Source: Watersipora subatra (Eukaryota > Bryozoa > Gymnolaemata > Cheilostomatida > Watersiporidae). Taken from it: a DNA stretch of 64,000 nt. Position 1 is the stretch's first letter; each line of letters begins with the position of its first letter. The position numbers and the translations under genes are program-made. The stretch spans positions 34,150,121 through 34,214,120 of the forward strand of contig NC_088711.1 in assembly GCF_963576615.1 (NCBI RefSeq). Reading direction: 5' to 3'. Below the pieces are notes generated by a model that had not been told where the DNA came from, did not search any database, and saw nothing but the letters and a program-made list of their open reading frames with translations. Positions 34,205 to 46,200 of the stretch are shown piece after piece.

Positions 34205-37126
34205 TGGATTTCTGCTTAATTAATGCGACAATTTTCGACACAACTACGGTCTTTCATCACATTTATGTCTTACAAGTGAGCTCGGTCAACAAGCCGCAAG
34301 CGCTGCAGACATCACGTGCATGATACGCTACGAGAAAAACCACGAAATTACAAATTATGTAAGCCGCGAGCCAGTTGACATCGGCAATGTTTGTGGCTAC
34401 TATGTCATGGCACCCAATCGTAATTATTTGATATACGTCCCATAGTTTTTGATTTCGTGGAATTCGGGTTACAGCATAGCGAGTTGGGTGAGGCGCTTTA
34501 TTGCAGCAAAACCAATCCTACTGTTATAACTTGTGACTAGATTCCTTGTTTCTTGCGTGTGTAGGCATAGGGTAATCCTTAAACGTCAGCGGAAGAGAAC
34601 TATTTTAACTTGATAGTTGAATGAGTGCTATTATTTTCCAAGACAAACGTGTTTCAATTTATCAAACTTTTCCGGTGTTTGTAAAAATAATACCGTATAT
34701 AGCTCTAGTTAAAACAGCTCCTTAATGCTAGCCATGATCAAATGGTTTAATTATGGGTCTATTTAGCTGTTGCAGTGTTTTTTGAGTCGACTTTTAAATT
34801 TTTGTTTTGAATTTTTTAACATTAGTGTAAGCCTAACACTCCTAAACGTTCAAGCTTTTGTGTAGATTTTCCACTACTTTCATTGTGAACTGTTGGGCAG
34901 GAATTGATGATATATGATGATATAAATATGTAAACTAAAACAGACAGTTTGGCGAACTGTAGTGATCTTTGAGTTTTTTATTTATTTTATAACAGACAAT
35001 TTAGAATACATTAAAAGAAGCTTCTGTATTTCAAATGGTTAACTCTTTGGTGGGTCAGTCAGTCTTCAAGTCATCTGATGAGAGAAGATGTCTTATAAAT
35101 GGTAAATCTGATGGTAGAAACCTACAGTGACCCACAGTTTGAAAGGCAGCAGCTTGGCATTTAGACCCTTAACAAATATCAACTGACTATTGTTTACAAT
35201 GTCCTCAATCCAAGATTACTACATTTGATACATCATGATTAAATTTGCTTTTAGGCCTTTTTAGTCAAGTACAAGCACATATGGAAATTTATATTAAGAC
35301 AACAAACTTGCTCATTATGATAAAACATAAGAGGTCGCAATCTATAAACATAATGGAACGAACTGCTTCATTTAATTTTATCTCCAAGATACAAACTTCA
35401 GCTGTGGACTCATCATTGGACGATCTTATGTATGTAATGTTACTGGTTTTCTCATGTCACATATGAGATATCAGTGTGCATATTAAAGGATCCTAAGCTC
35501 TACTACTTTGCGAAATTTCCAAATTTTAATGCTAGTCTCATCCAGCTTGCGTCTAAAGTTATTACAAAAATACAGTAAATCGGTTAATTTTGTATAATAA
35601 AAATGTTGCTTAAAATTTTAAGATGATTGAAAAAAATAGTAGTAGGTAGAACAACGATGGCGGTAATGAAGTCAGGATAATGTTGGTTAGTGGGAAGTTA
35701 AAAGGTTTCTAGCGAGATGAGGGTGAAAACATTGTCTGAATATACTCAATACTTGTGTAAAATATGCACATACAGATTACTTGCTAAATAATTCAAAACA
35801 GATCCGATTACCAAAGCCTTGAATTATTTGCAATGCAACTAGTGAGTCAGACATAGAACCAACAGCAATATCTTAGTACATCTCAGTCATTTTCCATATA
35901 GATTCAAACTCCAGTTTACTTGTCTATCATAAGTATTAGTGTGACTGTATCTGTTCAGATTATATATACATGTATGTATAATGTTTTCCTATTATACTGG
36001 CTGGTCTCTAATGTATTAGGTTATTGTGTAGCTTATGCTACAATCAATGTTCAATTATGGTTCTCACTAAAATAGATTTAACCAACTGTGCTCTTATTTC
36101 AGAACATTGTCCTTTGAGAACGATCTACCAAGTTCGCATTCTTTCGCTCTAGAAATAAGAGGCTAGTTCTATGTATTTATTACACAATTAGCTTAGAAAA
36201 CACCCTACAGCTATTTTACATGATCAATTAATCTCTTTCACTGTTTTATATTCTCTTGCTTCCTGAAAATTACCATTCAAACAGTAACATTCCTAATCTC
36301 AGCAACAGTGACCTGCTTAGAGAGGTCATAAAAATCATTGGGAAAATCTATGGTAGGATCAGATTATTGAATCGTTATTTACATAAGAACTTAGTCAACA
36401 GACAGTCATGAGACGTCATATATATTTACAGCCAAACCACTGCCACAACTACAAACAGATTCTTGTGGAACATTTGAGCTATCTGCTTGGTCTTCAGAAA
36501 TTGTTCCATCAAGAACCATTTCACTTCCTGTCAGTCAGCAAATCTGATCGCAGGTCATTAAAACAGTTTCATGGTTTTATTTGTGCAGCAAAAGAAATGT
36601 GAGAACACTAATAAAACATGTCTTCTAAAGGTGAACTTACACTATTGAAGTGATTCAAATAAAAATGGTATCAATATAAAGCTATGACATCAAGTTTCGA
36701 TTCAATGTATTCCTTGTATATATTGACCTACCCAGTTCACAAATATAAGAGTTTAAATAAGATCTTTGCTTGGAATGCTCAGATTCAAGTGAAAGTGCGA
36801 TTATGACATTCATTGTTGAACTACATCAAACAGACTGACATCATAGAGACTCGTAATGCTGCAACTTGAACGCAATAGCAGATATTAATAATGGGAGAGA
36901 CAGGCAGCCGTGTAACTAGTGACGTCACATTGGCACACAGTTTCTTCTGAGCTTTTTAACGGCTATCAAGCTTTTTTGACTGTAATCTTAAAACATCTCG
37001 GCAGTCAGATCACCTCAAACATGAAAAACAATGTCAAATGATAGAAAAAATACTGATATTTTTTATAAAAGCTATTAAAATTTTGTTTTACTAAAAAGTT
37101 CTTCATTAATATATTTGCAACAGATT
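34205..37126. other. Intergenic spacer between divergent genes
   Basis: About 2.9 kb between the TMEM106-like start and the HPS5 start must hold both promoters. It contains a dispersed repeat (34436-34566, also at 39003-39130: 'ttgtttcttgcg' and neighbours) and another at 36778-37015 shared with 62165-62380. No clear TATA box, CpG island or ORF stands out. Confidence 0.6.
36778..37015 (+). repeat. Dispersed repeat just upstream of HPS5
   Basis: It matches 62165-62380 in the same orientation: 'gaaagtgcgattatgac', 'taatgctgcaacttgaac' and 'aactagtgac' appear in the same order. It ends about 110 bases before the HPS5 start codon, so it may lie in or near the promoter or 5' UTR. Confidence 0.7.
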
Positions 37127-37240
37127 ATGGCTGGTGATGAAGATCAAAAACAAGATGATGATGAGGATATCTGGATTTTGGTGGAACTTAAATCTCTGGA
37201 AGATTTGGCCACCCCAATTAAACTCTCCAAGACAATACAA
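37127..37240 (+). CDS. HPS5: HPS5 exon 1 (start codon)
   Basis: An acceptor-like tttgcaacag lies three bases before ATG, so a 5' UTR exon may exist upstream. Donor CAA|GTATGG. It encodes 38 residues including ILVELKSLEDLATPIKLSKT, similar to the start of the vertebrate protein. The donor lies inside the first unit of the 29-bp array. Confidence 0.8.
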
Positions 37241-40200
37241 GTATGGTAATACTGTTACTAACAGTACAAGTATGGCGATACTATTACTAACAGTACAAGT
37301 AAAGTAATACTATTACTAACAGTCCAAGTATGGCAATACTATTACTAACAGTTCAAGTATGGTAATACTATTACTGACAGTACGAGTATGGTAATACTAT
37401 TACTGACAGTACAAGTATGGTAATACAATTACTAGCAGTACAAGTATAGTAATACTATTACTAACAGTCCAAGTATGGTAATACTATTACTAACAGTACA
37501 AGTATGGCAATACTATTACTAACAGTCCAAGTATGGTAATACTATTACTGACAGTACGAGTATGGTAATACTATTACTAACAGTACAAGTATGGTAATAC
37601 TATTACTAACAGTACAAGTATGGCAATACTATTACTAACAGTCCAAGTATGGTAATACTATTACTGACAGTACGAGTATGGTAATACAATTACTAGCAGT
37701 ACAAGTATAGTAATACTATTACTAACAGTCCAAGTATGGTAATACTATTACTAACAGTACAAGTATGGCAATACTATTACTAACAGTCCAAGTATGGTAA
37801 TACTATTACTGACAGTACGAGTATGGTAATACTATTACTAACAGTACAAGTATGGTAATACTATTACTAACAGTACAAGTATGGCAATACTATTACTAAC
37901 AGTCCAAGTATGGTAATACTATTACTGACAGTACGAGTATGGTAATACTATTACTAACAGTACAAGTATGGTAATACTATTACTAACAGTACAAGTATGG
38001 TAATATTATTACTAAAAGTACAAGTGTGGCAATACTATTACTAACAGTACAAGTATGGTAATACTATTACTGACAGTACAAGTATGGTAATACAATTACT
38101 AGCAGTACAAGTATAGTAATACTATTGGCCACTATTACTAACAGTACAAGTATGATAATACAATTACTAACAGTACAAGTATGGTAATACTATTACTAAC
38201 AGTACAAGTATGGCAATGCTATTACTAACAGTACAAGTATGGTAATACAATTACTAACAGTACAAGTATGGTAATACTATTACTAACACTACAAGTATGG
38301 TAGTACTATCACGAACAGTACAAGTATGGTAATACTATTACTAACAGTACAAGTATGGTAATACTATTACGTGTACCAACTGTACAGTTATTAAAATACT
38401 AAAAGCCTCAATGTCTCAATTGCTATAAGATGTTGCTGATATAAACAATGCATACACAAGTTATTATTACTTAGCACTTACATGAACTTGTCATATGCCC
38501 TGCTTGGTATTTCACAGTTTACTACCATAGACGTCAGTAAAAGTTATATATGGTGCGGGAGCAACCGATCAAGCCTTTATGTCTTTGATCGTCAAACCCT
38601 CAAGCATGTTTACCTCATCACCATATCACCTGTCATGCCAGATGTGGAGGCTGTGACCCAGCTAGCTGTTTGTCATACTGATCAGCTCTGCGCTGTTTCT
38701 ATCGGGTATGACATTAGTGTTTCCTTGTCTGTGGTCATAGTGAGTTACTGGCATGGCCGCTGCTCAACTCTCAATACTTAGACAGTTCTTGGCAGCATGC
38801 TCTTAAGGCTTGCCTTGCCGACAGCGCATACATATGACAGTTTAAATCAAACTTACAATAGTTTATCTATAACTTCTGTTCAGTACAAAAATAACATTTT
38901 GTTTGTCAAAAATTTAGTAAACTGAGAACTTTCATATGTATATTTATGTCATCGAGTATGACATCCAGACTACAGCACTAATCAACAGTTCATTGAGCTC
39001 CAGTCCGTAGTTTTACGGTTTGTGGAATTTAGGCTATGACGTAACGAATGCAGAGCAATTTCTGTTTTAGCCAAACTGATCTTATCACAATAATTCTGTG
39101 ACAAAGTTGTCTGTTTCTTGCGCGCGAACACCGCCAAGCTTTTTCAATTTTAAAGACTTCCTAAATTTTCTCTAAATTGAATTTTCTCTCTAGAATCACG
39201 TCTATTTTGAGCATATGTTTTACCAGATTACAGGGTGCCCACAATGGTGTGGTTTTGGTAAATTGTGAAGAAATGTTGCAGTTTTGTTTTTGGTGCAGTG
39301 GCAAAATCTGCTGCTTACATGGTCATACTTCTGCAATGCTGTTGCACTGCTTCCTGGGCGTCACAGTCACGGAGCTTAGGTGTATGAATCCATTCGCTGC
39401 TTGTTAGAGGCTGTCAACTGTTACAGGTGCCAGGTGTTCACCAGCAGCATTCACAGTGGCACAACAAAGAAGCCAGAAGTTGTGGAGGCATTGCGGACAG
39501 ACACAACTGTAACTCAGCTGGTCTGGCATGGCAGCTCTGCTAAGCTCTACATAGGAGACAATGCAGGGAGCATACACGTCTGCTCTATTCTGACTAACAA
39601 GGTGTGCTTAGATAGGGATCATGTAGGCCTTATGTACCATTATAGATAGCATTGTAGATAGCCATTATGTACTTGATGGCTGCGTGATGGGGTCCGCTTG
39701 TACATTATATTATTGTACATAGTTATCCAAACAGATAATTAAACATTATTGTATGTTTGGACTAGAATATGCCTTACGGTTCAGTGATGAGACACCAAAG
39801 AACAGCAAGACTGTGGGTAATCTTTAACCGATGGAAGGAACAATCAATGATCAGAAAAAACTAAAAATTAAAATTGCTTTGGTTTCTAGTTTTATCAACT
39901 AACTTGCTAAAATTGCTCAGATTAGATGGTCAGGGTTGTTATTAGATGTGGAAGGCTTCCCTCCGCAACTGTTACATCTGCTATTTACATTTTGCACTAT
40001 CTAGAGGTGAAAATTGTATTTTTGAAGAAACATTTTTTGCTTTGACCGTCTCCTCTTTTGTACCTAGTGATTTGAAAGAGTTGTAGATGTGCTCATTTCT
40101 ACGTGATCTACATTTCATTTCTCTTTTCTAGCATGTGTGTTCTTAAAATATGTTTGACTTACCAGTAGCGTGTGATAGCTTGTGTCTTATGGTTTGGTCT

Positions 40201-43200
40201 AGATGATTCCCCGTAGCTCTTTGCTCTGTCGACTTGACTCATGCATCGTGCAGCTGGACTTCAAGGACCACATTCTCCTCGCTGCCACTCTCACAAAGTG
40301 CACCACCTACCACACAGAGAGGTTAGTCTTCTCTTCTGCTGCCTACTTACTTTTGCTCTGGTCTTATTTCAATGTATAGATGATCAGTTGAGGCTTGCAT
40401 AAGTTCCTGGGTGGTCTTCACTTGTAACACAGACATGTAGCTAATAAGGTTACCTGAACGCATATTTTTAACAAAATTATTTGCTGTAGTAAAATCAATT
40501 TTATAAAATGCCTGTGGAGGTTAGCACGTCAAAAACTCTCAACATAACGTTTTTCAAGCATCTGGTCAACCAAAAATGCACATAAGTGTTTTGGGAGAGG
40601 TATTGCTATATATCCATAATGTCATGTGTTCACACCAGTTTCTTGTGAGTTGTTAAAAACTTGTGAGTTTTTAAACTCACGAGTTCTTTTTTCAAACAAG
40701 TAAAATTTAGAAGCTGTTTGGTGTCTCAAGTAGTGTGATATCTGAGTATTTTTGTCATTTAGAAAGACATTCACTGACATTGGAAAGAAGGCTCGTAATG
40801 GATACTATGGGGCTGTGATACTACCTTCAGTAGAAACAGAAAATTCGTCAGCCCCAGAGCTGGTGTGCTATTGCTCTCGACCTGGCCTTAGGCTGTGGAG
40901 AGCTGACACTCATGGCAAAGTGCTTGCTACCCTCAATTTCAAGCAAACCCTTGCTCAGAGTCTGTTATCTCCAGTGTTTTCTAGGTAATAAAGGTTTCTA
41001 TGGAATTTCAGGTTTTCCTTTCTTTGTTCTAACGAAGTCCACTAGAAAATAAGGAGATTCATCTCCTTCCTGTAGTAAAACCTTTTGCTTGTATTTGAAC
41101 ATATTATGTTAAGCTAGGGTGAATTCCTGTACCCAGAATGCAACTAGAGTAAGGTGGCTATACTATGGTATAGCCACCTTACTCTGCCTATAGGTATATA
41201 CTATTATACCTGGTATTATATTATTATAATATAGGATATAATAATATAATATTATAATTAATTATAATATTATATTATAATTATGATATTATATATTATC
41301 ATATGTATAAGTGGAACCTATAGGTATAATATAGTGCAGCCAAAACTCAGTAGTCTGTATTTTTGTGGCTCTTGAAAGCATCTCATTTAGATTTAGGTCA
41401 GGTTGGTTCGATACTGGGTCAGATCTTGTTTTTGACTGTATGTGAACTTCAGGTTGACCACTGTATCCGCTTCACTTCTTCTTTGTTTCTAGTAAATACT
41501 TTATTATAATTCCTGTTTGTAGGTTTATGTTTAAAACTTTGTTTGTTATTATGCCTGGCGCTCAGTACCATAATCCATTCTAAGGATGTGTGACAGTAAA
41601 TAGTTATCATGAGGAGACAACTTTAATTTAATCGAGAGCAATTTTCTTTGAAAACAATATATGATTCTGCTATTATTCATGTATAAGTTTTATACCCACT
41701 GCTTCTCCAAACAGTTTGATAGTCCACTAGTAGATATTGCGAGTTTTTCTGACAGTTATGTAGCGAGAAAACATTTTCTTTTTTATAAATAGCTTGCAAC
41801 ATGACCTTGATTTGCTGCAGTAAATAAGTAAAAATAAGCTGTCTCGTTGCTGCTTGTACTAAAAATTACTCGTTTGCCGTTTTATAAAACAACAGTTGTT
41901 TGCCTTAGCAAAGAAGAATGGTTTTATGGACGCAAATCTTGATATCTCCCTATTGTGTCCGAGTTCTAAAAAGTATAATTATGTGTGCAACTGTTACTAT
42001 GTCAACTATTACTATGTCAACTGCTACTATGTCAACTGTTACTATGTTAACTGCTACTATGTTAACTACTACTATGTCAACTGCTACTATGTTAACTGCT
42101 ACTATGTCAACTGCTACTATGTTAACAGTTACTATGTCAATTGTTACTATGTCAACTGCTACTATGTTAACTGCTACTATATCAACTGCTACCATATAAA
42201 ATCCTATGATGCAGTGTAGATCCTGTTTGCTCATTGCAGCTTGATAGGCAGAGAACTTACTGCTCCCAAGGATGCTTCTAACATAATGCAATTTTCTTAT
42301 CTCCGACACATCAGGTACTTGTTTCGTCTTGTTATACTATGTCATGCTTTATCTGCATCGATATACTATCTACATATATATCTAATCTCTGTCTTCATAA
42401 ACAACACTTGGTCTCCATGAAATGTTGCCTGTTTCAGTGAGAGACACATTCTGTCTACTAGTGGTAATAAGATAGTCATTCTGGATCCTTCAACCTCCCA
42501 AGTTCTTGTATCCACAGGAATTGACGGTAGTGTACTACATTAATGTTAACACTGGCTCTCAGTGGTGTGTTGGTTCCAGCTAGTGTTCAGCCAGTCCTGA
42601 TATATTATTGTCCTTAGTGAATTCATGGCTGCATGAAAAAGAGACCCAAAAACTTACTCTGTTACTACTTCTGTTCAAAAGATAGACATTCTGGCAAGAG
42701 AAATTTATTAAATAATTGGATATTTTTGTTAGTAGTTGATAATACAGCTCCAATACAAAGAACTAATTCTGTTTTACAAATTGGTTATTTAATGTGACAT
42801 TTAATTATTTTATAACAAGAAATAATTAATTTTTAACAGTCACTTTAAAAGATTGGCATTTTAATTCAGTTTTTTTTCTTTTTTCGTTGGTTTAGCAGCA
42901 GAAATATAAGTCAGCAATGGACTTATTGTTAAGTCAGCAATGGAACTATTGTTAAATCAGGAATGGAACTATTAAGTCAGTAATGGATTTATTGTTAAGT
43001 CAGCAATGGACTTACTCATTCTGTGGTGAGGCTGATCAACTGTTGCTAGCGGTTGATCTACATACATGTAGTAGTCGCAGTATACTTTAGTAAGATTTGT
43101 GCATTTGTAGGTTTGACAGGCTGTTGTGTGCATGGCAATGAATGTTACTTAGTTACTGCTAATGGAGATGTCAGGTGTTTACAGCTCTGTACTGTTGGTG

Positions 43201-46200
43201 ACTACCTCAAGACACTGATCCACTCCGAGGCTATATCAGAAGCCATAGAGTTAACGCAGTATTTTAAGTCTTGGTTCTTGAAGCATGCATCAGCGTTAGA
43301 GCAGTTGGAAGAGATGATTAGTCCGGAACATGAACAACATAAGGTGAGGACAACTCCTCAAGCAGTAATACAGTGTGTTAATGCGTAGTGTGTCACCAAC
43401 ATTTAATTGCAGCATTAACAGTTGAGTCCATAAACTGTCTCATATTCATATATTAGTTTTGGTCTGTTTCCAGGCATTTTCTGAAGATTTCGCAGAAGCG
43501 ATTGAATCCTATCGTAGTTCAACATTTATCAAAAGTTCTAGGTCGAGCACCATGAGTAGTCTGTCAGGACAGTTTATGACTGACAGTCAGGCTAGCAGTG
43601 GAAGTAGTGCGTCTCCGATGCACGTGTACCAACAGCTATCACAAAGAGTGGACAACTTCAAGAGATCTCCTCAAGCCAGTAAGTTTTATGTTCAAGTCTA
43701 ACGTCGGCTTACCATCATTTATGATACTAATTTTTAACATACCTTGTAAAATTTTGAAAAGAGTTTTCATCTGCGCTAGGAGTAATCTCGTATTTCGTAG
43801 GTCAAAAGGAAGAGGCTAGTGAAAGTTAAAGCTAAATCATAAGAATATATATAATATAAAATGTATGCGATTAGTTTAAACATTGCTTAGTTAATGTTGG
43901 AGGAAGGTGTGTCCCATATATTTAATATCACCGATAGCGGGAAAATGTGTATTGCCAAACCTGCATTTATATTTGCTTACGTTACATTTATTTTCTGCAT
44001 CTATCTCAGTGTCTGTCATTTGCTCTGTCCAGCTATAACGATTGGTATCTAGCAATGACAAATCCGTATCGCAAAAGATTTGATCTCAGAACCTCCTGGC
44101 AATAACCAGGCAATAACCTAACCAATTAAGCTATGCGAGATGCAATAGATTAGTTGGGCGATATGACTCGTCATCCAGGTTAAAATACTCATAGCACTCT
44201 GCGTTACGTAACGTCACTACAGATTGTTCTCACCGCTTTTATTAGTAAGTTTGGCAATACGGACACTAGCTTGCTCAAATTAGCCATTGGCAATGTGCCA
44301 GGCTAATGGCAAGTGGCAGGCAACCACATAACCTGCTACTATTTATAAGCTGGTTTTAATACCTGTGAAATGCTGAAATGTTTCATATAATTAATCTATT
44401 TTATCCAAGTTGCAGTATTTATTAATGAGTTATTGCAAGCTTTAATTTGTAGAACAAATTATCATGAATACTTGTGGGAAGATTTGCTCCATCATGTCAT
44501 TGTTTAAACATATGAAACAGATCTGTATGTCGAGACATTAATGTTCTGTAATTCTGACAATGCTGATCAATTCGGATTTTTTTGTTTTGCTTGATCCATG
44601 CCTGTGCTTTTTCAAATTGGAAATGAGTCAATGTTTGTTCATCCATCCATGTGTGCGTTGGTCTGAAGCTGGGGCTTGAGATTGGGAATAAAGATTACCT
44701 TATATAGAACTGGAACTCTTGACATTCAGCTTTGCAGCTTGCATGCTACCACTTGCACTAATTGCTCGACTTGCACTAATTGCTCACATTTGAGGATTTT
44801 AGAATAGTTGTGCACATACTTTCTCTGTGATTTATTGGCACACCTGACGATCTCTCACGGCACACCTGACGATCTCTCATGGCACATCTGACGATCTCTC
44901 ATGGCACATCTGACGATCTCTCACGGCACATCGGACGATCTCTCATGGCACACCTGACGATCTCTCACGGCACACCTGACAATCTCTCACAGCACACCTG
45001 ACGATCTCTCATGGCACATCTGACGATCTCTCATGGCACACCTGACGATCTCTCACGGCACACCTGACGATCTCTCACGACACACCTGTGTGTCAGACTA
45101 CTAGAAAATATTTTGGCAAATCAGTTCAGAGTTGGGACCATTTCCATCTTCACTTTTTTGCGCCCTACATGATTCTGGTGCAAGATAATGAGCCTTCACA
45201 GCATTTTACATCATTTCTCTCAAATGAATTTATTTCACGGAAGTCTGTCTTAGCTTGCTTTGTATACACTGACTTGGCGTCTCAATGATTTCGCTTAATA
45301 TGAGAGTAAAACATATTTTACTGGTTTGAACTCAACCTCCCAACTCCAATGTTAGAGTTTGGTTCTATTGTTTTACAGATGCAGATGTTGCAGAAGGAAC
45401 TCAAATAGTTCCTGCAGCGAACAGGGAGGGCCGCGATTATACCAGCCCGTCAGAAACAGAAAAGAGTTCTCCTTCACTCTCCAATCAAGGCTCAATGAGG
45501 AGCCTCGCCTCGCTCACTTCCCTTCGTCGTGGCAGCTGCACTAGTCAGTCTAGCATTGACCAGTCTGGAGAGCACACAGATGATTTGTCTCCTCACCGCA
45601 CTGTTCGCAAAGATCGACGAGTTAAATCCTCCAGCACATTCTCTCTTGAAGGTTAGGGGAGGTGCAAATATAATATGATGGTTGATTGACTCACTCTAAT
45701 ATGTGGCATTATTCACTGTACATGGAGGGCAGCGACGCATAGAGCTGACACATAGAGCTGACACATAGAGCTGATACATACAGTTACACATCGAGCTGAC
45801 ACATAGAGCTGATACATACATTTACACATAGAGCTGACACGTAGAGCTGACACATAGAGCTGATACATACAGTTACACATAGAGCTGACACGTAGAGCTG
45901 ACACATAGAGCTGACACGTAGAGCTGACACATAGAGCTGACACGTAGAGCTGACACATAGAGCTGATACATAGAGCTGACACATAGAGCTGACACATAGA
46001 GCTGACATATAAAGCTGACATGTAGAGCTAATAAAGTTGAATAACTTTTAAATAGAAAAGATAAGAGCTGGTCATTTATTTCTGATTATTCATCAGTTTC
46101 TGTAGTTGCTCCTTTCATGATCTTAATTGAAAACTGCAAATTAGTGTATTTGTTGTTTTAAGTTGTCAGAATATTTTGAGTACTGGGTGTTTGTATTAAT

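Noticed and set aside
42000..42200. Coding repeat in HPS5
   Set aside because: The 15-bp array lies in an intron; exon 7 has a clear acceptor at 42239.
45713..46021. Minus-strand ORFs rich in cysteine and serine (CQLYVSAL repeats)
   Set aside because: Produced by the 13-bp array; a cysteine-rich peptide family was considered but there is no signal peptide and every frame repeats.
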